From: Pontederia crassipes
Taxonomy: Eukaryota > Streptophyta > Magnoliopsida > Commelinales > Pontederiaceae
NCBI GenBank assembly: GCA_030549335.1
Contig: CM060194.1
Location: forward strand, 36,535,171 to 36,599,170
Direction: 5' to 3'
Length of the DNA stretch: 64,000 nucleotides
Shown here: positions 34,797 to 47,600 of the stretch, one piece after another
Position numbering within the stretch: position 1 is the first letter of the stretch
How the letters are laid out: each line of letters opens with the position of its first letter
Notes under the pieces: generated by a model
Databases searched by the model: none
Seen by the model: only the letters and a program-made list of their open reading frames with translations
Told to the model about the DNA's origin: nothing
Program-made: the position numbers and the translations under genes

Positions 34797-37700
34797 AGTT
34801 GACCTTCATGACAAAAAAATCTAAGCGCAGTTACCATATGGAGGATGTGCGGGCTCTAAAGTCTTATCCATGTCATATCTCTGCAGTCTACATAGGCACA
34901 TGAGATTTTTTTTTTTGCAGTCATACAGTTGCTCATGTGATTTATGCAAGTTGGTATTCTACGCTCTTTTTTTTTTCATTTTGCTGTTGTGTTAGAGACA
35001 ACTTTTCTTCACAACAGAGGATACTGACCATCTTTTCTTCATGTGCCCCACAGCCAGAGATACGAGGCACCACTTGGGTCCTTCGCAGTGGATGCGTATT
35101 GAATAGAGGCTTTTCGGAGTTCGCTTGATATATGCAACGGTCGGGGTAGCAAAAATAATGGGCGTTGCGCATGCCTGCTGCATGGGCAGTATGGCCACGG
35201 TGCAACCACAGAGTAGGGGGGAGAAATTTTATATCCAAAATATTGTACACTATGCATCTTTTCTTTCGAGAAAGTGGGGTTCGGTTAAATGATCTTCTTT
35301 GCCTTCTCTTTGATAAACTTGAGAGCTTGATAGTTCTCAACACATACACATGTATAGTTCACGCTCAGTTTCTTAACAAAGATGGACGACCTCTATAAGT
35401 TGAAGCTGTCCTTTTCCCTCCCTCAAAACAAAAAAAACTTATCTTCGCCATCAATACACTAAATGTATGTTGTTGTGACAAGGACCAAATACCTTTCAAG
35501 AAAACCTTTAAAAAAACGCTTAGGACCAAATTTCATGTATTAATTACCCATAGTGCATTCAATCTAATAGAGGACTCATAAGACATTGATAAATATACAA
35601 CCTAAAAAGGAATATCGATTATACAAGCTTCTTATATATATCTCATCCGCTCAAAGTAAAATAATATTAATATAAAAAGAATTTACGAAATAGCCAAAAT
35701 AGTCAAAATAGTCTAGTTAACTAATCCAAATAAAGAACATTCTGAATATCCTTTTTTTAGGAGAGACCATCTAATCCAAAATATAAGCAAATGTTAGCTA
35801 GGTTTTAGCGCCAAATAATTGAAAAGATTCTGAAAATGGGCAGTTTATGAACATGTAGCATGTGTGTTGCCACCAAACTATCTATGTAATATCAAGCAAG
35901 TCTTATCGCAAATAGTTTCATGACCTAAACTCAAAATCTGGAGGTACAATTTAGGGATAAATCTTCTCTCCCTAATTGGAGCACATTTTAATATCTAACC
36001 TTGTATCTTAAAAACATTCAAATGTCTTCACATATTTTTGTAATAACCCTTACCATCATATTTTTCATAATTTCACTATGTTACTCAATTACAATTTTAG
36101 CCAACATATCTAAAAAGATTAAAACAAAAAGGGGAGTGAGCAGCCCCTCTCCGGAGGCTCCATTGGGTTACCAAGAGTAACCATACACTTTATTAAGATG
36201 AGGGGGCTTTAACTAGACATGTTACAAACAAGTTAAAATTAAAAATTAGCTACACATCCACTCACCACCAATCGTTCATCTACAATTCTTGATGGAAATA
36301 CAATATGGAGGTAGGATAAATTAGCCCTATAATTATTATAAATTCTTGGGAGAACGGTAATAAGGTTAAATTTCTATGTAAATGCTAAAAGAACAGAGGC
36401 AAGAAGAGATATTCAATCAGCAGAATAATCTTGCTGAAGAAGTTAAGATATACAACAATTATCTAAACAAAGGTCAAGAATATATGGGGAACAGACAAGA
36501 AGATTAGAATGCGAGTTTGGATATACAAGGATTAGTTTTGTTAGAACTAAGAATGTACGGGCGTTGTTCTTAATTGTTAATTTCTAAATACAATTGTTGT
36601 TCCTTATACTATTGAATCCAGAGGATTCAAACAAATAGGCCACTCATAGAAATTTGCAAAAACAGGAAGGGTGTGAAGTACCAATAACATTCACGCTCAA
36701 ACACCAGCCAAGACAAATGGCACCAAAAGTTAAAAAATTCATCGAGAACAACACTTAGATCTCTTGATAAAAAATAGCACTTGATACTTAAAATTGCCTG
36801 TAAAGTGAGAATATATTGAATTGGTGAATTTAACACTATGTTTAAGATCTGTAATAAATTAAACAAGCTCTTGGGCAGACTCTAAATAAAGGTTCATCTA
36901 CAAACTCCCATATGAAAGGGCAAAGAAGATAATGCTGCTTTAACAAAATCAAATATGACTATTAGATCTTCAAGATGAAACTAGGATAAAAAAATGAAAA
37001 AAATCTCCTATGAAATGTGAACGACAGTGAATCATCATTTTTGTACAGATGTTGTGGTCACAAGATACAATGTTAAAGATAAGTCTTGCTGAAAAGACTG
37101 TTACAAATAAATTGTCCGTGTTTATATAATTTATGGTGTCTACTTTCATTCTTAGAGTTTCATTTCAAAATAATTAATTAAAAACTTGAGATACTATTCC
37201 ATAAATTTTGTGTTTTTGTATTGAATTTCTAGGGTGTTTGTGGGTCAAAGGTATATCTATTTATTCCAGGAGTAGTGAAACTATGACACGGAGAAAGTGG
37301 AGTTCGGCTAGTACCAAAAGACAGTGATAACCAACTAATTCAAATAATGTGCAGTATTGATGTACCTACATTTTTGGGAAGGAATGGATATGTTGTGCCT
37401 TATGGAAACGGAGGAATGAAAATGAAACGATACAAGGGACAAGCATAGACTTTTAAACAAGGAGAAATAAGCCCGAAGGACTACAAGGCATGATGCCAAG
37501 GTGTCCTCCATAATGGCAATGAATGTAAGGAAATTAACGATGTAACTATTTAATCCATGTTTTGATGCTTAAACTTGTGATATCTGCTGCTAACTTCTAA
37601 ACAACTTACATGAAGATAATCAGAAACAGGACAATGCAAACATTCAATTTCCATCAAGGACAAATTCAATGATCAAAATGCAAACGTTCATACCATATGC

Positions 37701-38111
37701 ATGAACACTTCGAAATTATGAGATGATTAGCATAAAGATGAGCAAATGCAGAAAGAAAATAACTAAATTTGCATTAGTATAAAATTGAAATATTTGTTTC
37801 TTTGAATGAACATAAAATCTCAAGAACTCCACCAACTAGACAGCAATATTAATGTATGAATTATTTAGACGAAACCAACCAAATCCCAGGCCTTTCCCTT
37901 AAGAAGGCGAATCCACATTACAGAATTCCTTCCAAGTGGTGCCAAATCGAGCTCCGGTGATTGGAGAAATATCGCTCGCCTACTAATAATAAGTTTCCAC
38001 ATCATACAGAAACCCTAGTTCGATAATAGCAAAAACATTTATGCACAACGGAAAACAGATTAAAGAAGGAAATTCTAGATCGGAATAAGTAGTATCAGAG
38101 CAAAATCTGAC
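34797..38111. other. intergenic DNA and 3' flank of the NDUFA1 gene
   Basis: AT-rich. A short + segment at about 35014-35070 reads EDTDHLFFMCPTARD, like the zinc-binding zf-RVT tail of plant LINEs, but nothing around it extends the match. The last few hundred bases before 38112 are probably the 3' UTR of the minus-strand gene. Nothing else was recognised. Confidence 0.45.
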
Positions 38112-38472
38112 CTAATTTCCAGCAGTAGAATGCTGCTCCGTGATCTTCTTGTCCCTCCTCTCCATTGCCACATCCCACACGTCGTTCCCGATGTGCTTCG
38201 GCTGCAATTTTTATCCAAAATTCATCGATTTTTCTTGTTTCGTTTCAAAAACCAGGAGCGCCAAATCCAAGAAATACAAAAAACAAAACGGAAACAAACA
38301 ATGGTAACAAAAAAAAAATTCCCGATCGGAATTGGCATGAATGGGGATCCAACAGACGAACCCTTCCGTGGGCGGCTCTGTGTATGAAATACTGGGCGTT
38401 GCCCATCACGCACAGCATCCCAGCGATGATTCCCAAAGGCAAGACCGCCTCCAGCCAGAACAGCTTCGCCAT
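38112..38472 (-). CDS. NDUFA1: NADH dehydrogenase 1 alpha subcomplex subunit 1 (MWFE)
   Basis: A two-exon gene of 66 aa on the minus strand. Exon 1 is 38362-38472 (37 codons, MAKLFWLEAVLPLGIIAG..., ending in HGR). The intron is 38202-38361 (160 bp, GT...TTGCAG, phase 0). Exon 2 is 38112-38201 (PKHIGNDVWDVAMERRDKK..., ending in TAGN and TAG). The spliced product matches plant NDUFA1/MWFE in length (about 65 aa) and layout: one N-terminal membrane helix (about residues 6-25), then GNAQYFIH, HGRPKHIG and DVAMERRDKK. It is an accessory subunit of mitochondrial complex I in the membrane arm. The ATG at 38472 was chosen by homology, because the open frame runs further upstream without a stop. The gene is convergent with the DUF1191 gene and appears intact. 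Confidence 0.95.
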
Positions 38473-38730
38473 GACCGACGATGACCGCCGCTTCCACAAC
38501 CAAGTCCACCGAAGGAGCGAGCGAACGAGCGAGAAAAGCAAAGGGAAGGGCGTACTTCTTTTGATCAATTGCATCTTTGGAAGAAGACACCATGGGCCCT
38601 CGGCCCTCCAACATTTGGGCCGTCGGTAGCTCCGTGTAAGTATTAGGCCTATTATAATTCCCTCCCCCCCTCGGGTTGACAAATAACAACGAATAAACGT
38701 ACTATGAACTATCCCCATTTTTTTGTTTAG

Positions 38731-38740
38731 TATATATAAG
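38731..38740 (-). promoter_or_regulatory. candidate TATA box for NDUFA1
   Basis: The minus strand reads CTTATATATA about 260 bp upstream of the start codon, at the edge of the GC-richer first-exon region. A start site about 30 bp downstream would give a leader of roughly 230 nt. Position and sequence only. Confidence 0.4.
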
Positions 38741-40400
38741 AATAAACAATAAATGGAAATGAAAATAGTATGATTATTATATAAAGGTATTAGAAAAATC
38801 TTATTCTATCAAAAAAATTAAATAAAAAAATTAAAGATCTGAATATAATTTATGATAATTTTTTTAGAATAAAATTCATTTGTTAAAATTAAGACTCCAC
38901 CTTAGAAAATTGTAGAAATTCGTGAAGTTCATTTTTATTTATATAATTAATTCATAACTCATTAATTTTTATTATAGATATAGTAATTTTTTTATATAAT
39001 GTCATATTATTACAACACGTTATGGAACTCTAATTTGCTAAGCTTAAAATTTTAGTATTATATTGCATATTTAATATAAAATTAAATATTTTATGTTAAT
39101 TTTTATTATTATATATTTTAAATATAATTCTAAAATAATAGGGTTTGAAAAAATTAACCGATTAGACGAAGATTTTTATTTTTTAAATGATTTTGTGATA
39201 CTTTTTAAATTTAAAAAATCAAGTTAAAAAATAATGAATAATTTTTTTGGATCGAAAATTTGACTCCAATTATTTTCACCCCAATTATTATATCCAACTA
39301 CAAAAACAGAACAAAAATATGACACAGTCCGTTGTTTTTATAGCTGAATTTAATCTGCTTGCGAAAAATTATTTTAGAAATTAACTGGTTATCTAGATAA
39401 GGTGATGGGAATTAGTGCATTTCCTGATGTAATAGTCAACTTTCGGAATGAATTTTGCAAGATTTCGAATTCAAACTTCACAAATTTACATCCATAAAAG
39501 AAAAAAAAAAGAATAAAGAAATGAAGCGATTGGGATAGCCCTTGTTTTCTTTCTCTCCAAGCTAAAAGAAAACAAATTGAAAAAAAAATGGGCAATTATC
39601 GTATGGCTGGAAAATTAATCAAAATTTTATTTGTTAAAAAAAGAGGTAAACAAAAAAAGATAAAAATAAAAAGACCTTTTCCATTCATCTTATCATATGA
39701 TCCACCATTGCAATGAATCCAAATTGATTTGATACCGAGTCGTTAAGCTTTTAATTGGACGCCCGGCAACTTGCTTGACAAATTTAAAAGGCGCACGTCA
39801 CTCTCCCTCTCTAAATCGTCTCTGGAAGCAGGTTGATAGAGCTGTCCTGATGGATCCCTCTTATACGGTGGCACACAAAATAAATAAATAAATAAACCCA
39901 AGTAATTATTATTCGTGCCTCCAATATTCCAAACGTAACGAGTTAGTGTCATGTCATCCATGTCACTTCAAAAGGTCTCACTACTTATCTATTTGGCCTT
40001 TCATTTGTTTTCGATTTTAATTGACGAAAAATACGAGATAAAAGAAAAGTCATACATCTTTCACATTAACGGTGACCCAAGGACAAGGAAAGAAAAAAAA
40101 AGGGCCTTGTAAGCTATATCACGCACAACCAGAACATTTTACACTAGAAAATAAAATAGAAATCTTAAATGAAAATGTAATCTTCCTTTTTTCTCTAATA
40201 GAATTGTCTCAACATAGAATACTTCGCCTAACAGTTTGTGCCCCAAGTAGCTTGCCATAAATACCTTATATTTTGATTTGACGATCCAAAACATCGGTAA
40301 TTTAGATTATTAAACAATATCACTCCTATAGCTTAGCCATAATAATTATTGAACGATGATATTCTTGTAATTTTTAACTTAAACATTGAATCTTCGGAGT
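38741..40400. other. AT-rich intergenic DNA
   Basis: Long runs of A/T with no recognisable gene. Includes a short AAAT run at about 39881-39896. Confidence 0.5.
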
Positions 40401-40429
40401 TTATCCTCTACATTGCACATTTTCAACAT

Positions 40430-40746
40430 ACCACCCATACCTACGATGTAGTAGGAAAGAGTAGCCTAGTACTCATTCAATAAAGATTTAAAACTTTTAT
40501 AATCCTGATGAATTTGCATGAAGCATGGTTGTCAAAATACACATATGGGCTTTTACGATTAAGTATTCCTCTTAGGCATTTGTTTGTTCACAAATGCATT
40601 TACCAAAATGTTCGCTCAAACATACACCATAAGAATCGTGACATTTGCAAGCCACATGGTAAAGACTTCTACCATGCTTGATCAAAAGATCTTGTCTACA
40701 TGACAGCTGCTGCACAAGTCTATCACAAACAAAAATGATCTCGTGA
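40430..40746 (+). repeat. gypsy B, 5' LTR (approximate)
   Basis: Aligns with 44275-44640 through AAAGATTTAAA, TTTGTTCACAAATGCATT, TGGTAAA and AAAATGATC. Edges uncertain. Confidence 0.65.
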
Positions 40747-40804
40747 CAAACTAATATTAGAGTAATTTTTTTGGGACCACTCAGTGATGAGAAAAATGGC
40801 ATCA

Positions 40805-41229
40805 AACTCAAAGATGACTCGTGACCATGTCACATCGAAAAAGAACATTATAGAGCGAGGACGTGTCAAATCGAAGGACATCATGATGTGCTTTTGAGTA
40901 ATGCATAGTTTCAATTGAACGTTGGCAAGATGCAACATCAGGTTGTGACGCATGAGCGGGAGCTAGTCAATGTGGTGGACATCACAATTATGCGAGATGA
41001 TTTCACGTCGAACTCAAAGATGACTCATGACCATGTCACATCGAAAAATAATAGTACAGAGCGAGGACTTGTCAGATCGAAAGACATCATGACGTGATTT
41101 CGAGTAACGCATAGTTTCAATTGGCGTTGGCAAGATGCAAGATGCAAGATGCAAGATCAGCATGTAATGCACGAGTGAGAGCTGGTCAATGTGGTGGACA
41201 TCACAATTATGCGAAATGATTTCGCGTCA
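40805..41229. repeat. 206-bp tandem duplication in gypsy B
   Basis: Copy 1 (40805-41010) and copy 2 (41011-41229) both start AACTCAAAGATGACTC and share GACCATGTCACATCGAAAAA and GGTGGACATCACAATTATGC. Copy 2 also has a small GCAAGAT triplication near 41140. It lies between the 5' LTR and gag. Confidence 0.92.
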
Positions 41230-44200
41230 TTGTATGTGCAAATTGAATCGATGGAGGCGACCATAATGAACATAAAGGAGTCTATGGCCAACAAGCTATG
41301 GAACATGTGGCGTGTTCTAGATGAAAATCCCAAAACCTTTCAAGAAGAGCTCAAACAATCCGCAAGGATTGAATAACCTTAAGAATCATTCACCTCGAAT
41401 GAACCAATTGATGTGCTAAAGCCTAAGCATTACAAGGGCGAGAGGTTGGCAAGATCATGGACTTCCTATGATAATGTCTGATCATATATGGCTTGAACAT
41501 GGCATCATAAGCACGAATAGTGAAGACCACATCTTTTTGTGCAAGTTGCCGCAAGTTTATGGTGGCGATACAATTGTGATGACATGAAACATAACAATAG
41601 ATAACCTATTAACATGTGAGAGAAATTCAAGATGTGGCTTGTCAATTATTCCTACCCAGCAAAATCAGAGTGGAGACTAAGATCATTTTGTTCAATAACA
41701 TCGAGAAGGGCACGTTGAATGAGTACATGAAAGAGTTCAATGTGCTTCTCATGCATAACTCTTAGGTGAATGAAGTTTTCGCCAACGGTTTAAAACTTTG
41801 GTCTATGATGGAGTTTGACGACGAGATTATCCCAACTTTCGCTCACTAGTCACTACTACTAATTCACTTGTGAAATATACCATGACGAGTGACACACCAT
41901 CAAAGTTCTCCGACAAAAACAGTGGTAAGGAAGATAAGTCTAAGTCAAGGAGACAAGCCTAATCATCGACATAATGACAAAGGGAAGGAGACAAAAGTCG
42001 GATAACAACGAGTTTAAAAGGATCGAAATGACATCAAAGTTTTGTTACATTTGCAAGGATTCTCATTGAACAAGCGATTGTCTATAGAAGACAACGATCA
42101 ATGCATGAGAGAGGAGGAGATGTGTCTCCACTTGATGCACATCCTCAATGTCATCAGTGTCTCAAAGGGAACATCATTAGACAACTTGAGACTTTGTGGA
42201 CATCAAACTGAATGACAAGTCTTTAATGCCTTCATCGACACAGGAGCATCAAAATTATTCATGTCAGAAGTAGCCACCCAAAAATTGAAGAACTTCAGTC
42301 ATGTTCAACATGAAATTTATCTCGATCATGAAATATATTTTGTAATGAAGGTTCATATTGGCAAATGGTCGAAAAACTTCAATGCAACATTCGCACCCAT
42401 GGATGACTATGAAGTGGTGGCAAGTATTTCCTTCCTTTGACATGTCGTAGCATGTGCCATTTGGCTACCAATCGTTAGTCGTCTTCGACCCCCAATAGAT
42501 ATTGCTATGTTCATGTGATATCGGATGAAGATCCAAATCAGAAAATCCTCTCTGTCAAAGGTGTTGCACCAATAGAAGCACACCTTCTTGGCAATTCTTT
42601 ATTGGCTGATCCATCCGAAATTTGCTGAACTCTGTAAGAAATTAACCAAACTATTTAATATAAGATATATTCAACCATAAAAGTTTCCATATGATGCCCA
42701 GATCTCTTTCAAAAGAAGTACGAAGGATCCCTTCAGATGTGCATTTACTTCAGAGAGCTTAGCAAACTTATAGTGAAGAATAAGTACCACATCCCTCTCG
42801 TGGTGGACTTGTTTGATCAACTTGACGAAGTGATATGATTCACCAAGTTGGATATTCATTCATACTATTGGCAAATTCATATTGCTAACGAAGATGTGCA
42901 AAAAATTGTGTGCGTCACGTGATATGGCTCCTTCGAATTTCTTATGATGCATTTTGGTCCCGTCAACATCCCAACAATCTTCTGCACTATGATGAATAAG
43001 ATATTGCAACTCTTCCTTGATAGATTTGTGGTTTTCTACTTGGATGACATCAATATATGCAACTACATCGAAGGAGCATATCTAGCACATCCAGCAAGTA
43101 TTTGAAGTACTATGATAGAACCATTTGTGAAGCGAGAGAAGTGTATCTTTGTTCAATCGAAGTGAACTTCTTGGACCATGTTGTTGGAGGTGGAGAGTTG
43201 AAATGGATGGAGTGAAAATCCGAGCCATCATGGAATGGGAGCTATCAAAGCGTATTCCCCATCTATATTAATTCCTTGGCTACACAAACTATTGTAGATT
43301 GTTCATCAAGGAGTATTGCCATGTGACGACCCGTTTTGCGAATGTTCTTTGGAAGAATTAGAAGTGGAAGTGGACACCTACTTGTATGGTGATGTTTGAT
43401 ACCCTCAAGGAGTTCATGAAAAAAGCTCATCATGTCAAACTACACCAAAGTCTATGAGGCATATGCTTTTGACATGCTATTAGAAAAGTTCTTACGTATG
43501 AGGGGATGCTCGAAAGTAGCAAGCTCAATTATACATACATGATGGCTCAACGATACATAGATGATAGCAAGCTCAACGTTACATACATAGCAGCGCTACA
43601 TATAGGAGATGATTGTGACGATCGACTGTCTACAAACAGGATGGCAGCACCTCCTCGGGTAGTGATTTTACATCAATACGAACAATGTTGCAAGACTACC
43701 TACTTCGAGACATAGAAGAACTTTTGCCAAAACTGACACAATGGCAAAATTTCATGGCATATTTAAAATTATGTCTTGGAGTACAATTCTGACAAGACAA
43801 ATTACACTCAGTTGGCTTGTGAAATTAGTAGCTATAAGCACCTCTCAAGTTGACTTGATTGCAAAGATTAATAAGGGATTAAAATCATATCCGTCAGCAA
43901 ATAATCTACTGGAGAAAGCAAAAGAGGGAGGATGCGCCAATTTTAGATAAAATTGAGTTATCTTCGCTAAGGAAAAGTCACATATATATTTCATTCTTCA
44001 ACAACTTATTATGTCCCATCATGCAAGAGTATGATTACTCCAAGTAAGCAGGACATTTGGGCATCTGGCGCACCTTAAAGATCGAAGATATTGAAGCTAC
44101 ATTGTCGAGGACATTGTCAACTTGAGTGGAAGAGAATGTCACAAATTCCTTGCAACACATTTGTCAACCATATGAGTTATATATCTTATTTTGTCACAAT

Positions 44201-44274
44201 ATTTTTCTCTTTTTAGGCAACTTTTGCAACTTAGCCTTATCATTGGTTAGATGATGGTCCCCCACACACATCGC

Positions 44275-44640
44275 CAACTCACCACATATGCCTATGGTAT
44301 AATACGGGAGCATCGCTTTGTACTCCTCTGAAGTCTTTGTAATCAACTATTCTATTCTCAACAAAGATTTAAAGTTTTCATAGTCTTATTGCATTTGTCT
44401 TAAGCGTGGGGTGGCAACTCACATAATGGGATCCTTTCGGTTAAACGTTCCATTTAGGCATTAGTTTGTTCACAAATGCATTCATTTAAGTGTTCACTCA
44501 GACAAGAACTCTAGAAATCATGGAATTTAACAAGACACCTGGTAAAAACTTTTGTTATGCTTGACTAAAAGAGCTTGCTTAGAAGACAAACGCGTATAGA
44601 CGCCCCACTGATATGTTGCATGTGAAAATGATCCCTTGAC
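44275..44640 (+). repeat. gypsy B, 3' LTR (approximate)
   Basis: Pairs with 40430-40746 in the same order of conserved blocks. The outer edge is near 44640. Confidence 0.65.
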
Positions 44641-44645
44641 GTTCA

Positions 44646-47600
44646 TGGATGTATTGGACTCGCCACGAACCTAAATTCGACACAATCCAATCATGTTGAA
44701 TCGGATTGACTCTCTTTCTAGGTTCAAATTCGACTCAAGTTGGGTCCCATTTTCAACCCACCATTTTTTTTATTTTTTACTATAAATAATATCAATATTT
44801 TATATTTTCTCTTAGAATTTGAGGAATGAAAATATTTTTTAGATATCTATTATTTTCACATATTTTATATTTTGAATTACCTAAATGCCTTAAATTAAAT
44901 AAAAAACTAATTTAAAATAAAACAATTAAAAAAGTTAGGTCATCGAGTCGGGTCGGGTTGGATCGACTAAAGTTGAAATTTTTCAACCTTTACTAGTCCA
45001 GTCGAGTTGGATTATTCTGCCTAGGTTCAATGGGTCGGGTAAGGTTCTATTCACATCCCTATCCTCTTACATCCAATGTAGAGTTATGAAGATTTCATTA
45101 ATGTATTAATTACTTAAAGTTTATTGCACTTGCTATGGAAGAAAGTTGGACAATTTGAAGTCATTATTTAAATATAAATTATCTTCTAATTTTATAATGA
45201 TTTCTCTAATCAAAACATTTTATCGAGTGTTTTTTGGTAAACCATCTTATCAATTCTTTTGAATTATTTGCTGAAAATCTATATTTCTTTGTGATATATA
45301 CTTATGAAAATATTGAAGAATATTTTATTGCATAAATTGGCATTAATCATATTTATATTTCTTAATATCAGTATTAAAATAGTATGTGTTAAAATTTTTA
45401 AAATCTTTTAATATATGTAATTTAGTTATTAGGTTTCTATTAGACTAGTAGGATCATTTTCAAATCTAAAATAATTTTGATTTTTGTGTTGACTAGGGTC
45501 TTTTTGTTGCATTCTTTACACCCATAACATTTGCAATAAACTTTGTATTGCTTTTATGTATTAAAAAAGTTTTAAATGGTAATATTAAAACTAAAAGGTA
45601 AATGGAATTTAGAGCTCTCATTTTTTATCATTTGACTAGATTCACCTGATCGCATCATATAACTCATAAGAATAATTCATTCATATTCCATCAAACTATC
45701 TAAAAATGTAAGATAAAATATAAGGACAAATAAATTGTTATCATAGGATAGATCAAATGATTGAGTAAGAAAAATAATGGCATCGTGGAGTCATTATATT
45801 TTAATTAATTGTATTTTAAAATGTAGTTGGATCATTCATTTATTCTAGAAATTGCCATGAAATTGATTGTTTTTATGCATGAACTTGGTACTCATAGAAT
45901 TTTTTATGGGTAATCTGAAAATCTAGTCTAAAATTTTTAAGAAGTGTTTGTCAAAATTCAAGTTCAGATATTTAGTCTAAATTTTTGGACATTTGAACTT
46001 ATTGTAATAGACATAATGATGGTTAGTCAGTTCATATATTCAAAAACAATTTTAGATATCAAAAAATTTTCTAACTCGCGAATAACGACTATTTTTAAAG
46101 TGTATATTTTAAGGGCTTGAGTTACATGAGAAATCTGAAATATATCAATTGTTTTAAAGGAATATATATTCAACCAAGTGCAAGCACATTTGTAGATTCA
46201 AAAGGTCACTTTGAGCTTCACTTGCAAATCAATTATTTCCTTCTCTCTTATTATCTTGTATGAGACTTATATTATAATATCGAGATTGAGGCATGTAGTC
46301 TCCTTATAATAGGTGATTGAACTCCTTCATGGTCAAAGTTTCATCTTATGTCTCGGGTTAGAAAAATGTTTAGGTGTTATTGTTTGTAAAAGAAGTTGAA
46401 CCTTGCCTTTAGTGCAGAGAAAATGTTCAACCGAAAGCTCCATAAGAGGAGAGCTTGCATCACCTTTTCAAATCATAGAAGATAGTGTTTAATGTAAATA
46501 ATCACCTCTTTGTCCTATTTCGAATGAAGAAAACATGTTATGAATCTCCAATAGTGTCAAGATCAAACTTCGTTAATATACTCCCTTGTATTTCTTATTT
46601 GCACTCACTTGTGCCTTCATTCTTGTTCTTATCATATTGTTCTATGAGTTTTATGAATTAGTTTTGTGCTTTATTACTTTTTATAGTCATTCTTAAATTT
46701 TTAATACACCAATTCATCTTTCCTCTCTTAGTTCCTTATGATCGAATAGTTGATATAAAAAAAAATTGGTCTCATTTTTAAGATTTAATCATTTTTATAG
46801 TATGATATTGGAAATTTGATTTTTAATCCATTGATTTTTAGAGCCTCAAATTTTTACCACTAGAATTACTCATGAAAGTATGTATGTACATATGTACGTA
46901 TATATGTATGTATGTATGTGTGTGTATATATGTCTATTTCTTATCTTGATTTTTTATGTTTGGTATCTTGATCAAAATGAATTTGTAAAATAAAAAAACT
47001 TTGATGTCCATATTGATCTTCCACTTTTTGAATGAGATTTACAAATTTTGAATGCAAAATAACTCTAGAGATAAAAATGTTTTGTATTACTCATTAGATG
47101 TTCATGCCATAAATGTTATTTCAAATTGCTTTACCCTAACAAAATTTCATCAAAATTATTATTTACATAAGAGCGTAATAGTGCGAATAGGAACATCGTA
47201 ATTGATAAGAGTGAAGAAGAAAAGAATGGTTCCACATTCACAATATCCAACTTTGATCTAGACTTCTATTTAACGAAAAAATGCGACGATGATGGAATAG
47301 CCTCAAACTCTTCTAGTTGCTCTAGTTGAAGGATCACAAGACACGAAGAGGGGTAATGAATTTGTACTTAATCAATTCACATACAAAGACAATGCAAGAA
47401 AATTAATAAAAGAGTTATGAAGCACACACTTTTATCATGGTTCAACTCAAACAAATTAACCTACTCCATGTCTCTAGTTTCTCGATCCCGAAACCATTAG
47501 TGTCACACTATATCAAAACTTTCTTCACTTGGATGAAAGCTTATAATCATTTTTTTTTCTTAATTTGAGATGTGAATGCAACCTTTACAATAGGGAGCTT

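Larger units (their letters stand above)
40415..44645 (+). mobile_element. Ty3/gypsy retrotransposon B, broken
   Basis: Related ends at about 40430-40746 and 44275-44640 flank plus-strand gypsy coding remnants. Parts: gag (about 41230-41850), a zinc-knuckle trace (FCYICKDSH, about 42040), protease (AFIDTGASKLFMSEVA, about 42225-42280), reverse transcriptase (about 42770-43060, with YHIPLVVDLFDQL, FTKLDIHSYYWQIHIA and FVVFYLDDINIC) and an integrase-like trace (GHLGIWRTLK, about 44055). The RT wording (PLVVDLFDQL) resembles plant chromoviruses. Many breaks, diverged ends; LTR limits are approximate. Confidence 0.8.

Noticed and set aside
34942-35349. Minus-strand frame of 135 aa
   Set aside because: No family resemblance. 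The plus strand carries a better, though weak, LINE-tail match at the same place.
35262-37310. GAGAAAGTGGGGTTCGG at about 35265 and GAGAAAGTGGAGTTCGG at about 37293 as a repeat pair
   Set aside because: The likeness stops after about 20 bp; taken as chance.
38165-38718. Overlapping 154-157 aa frames on both strands
   Set aside because: One minus frame is NDUFA1 exon 1 read through into its upstream region and intron. The others are antisense or out-of-frame shadows of the GC-rich exon.
44640-45060. Possible hAT-type MITE (GGATGTATT... to ...ATTCACATCC with internal GTCGGGT motifs)
   Set aside because: The terminal match is only about 6-7 bp and no 8-bp duplication was seen.
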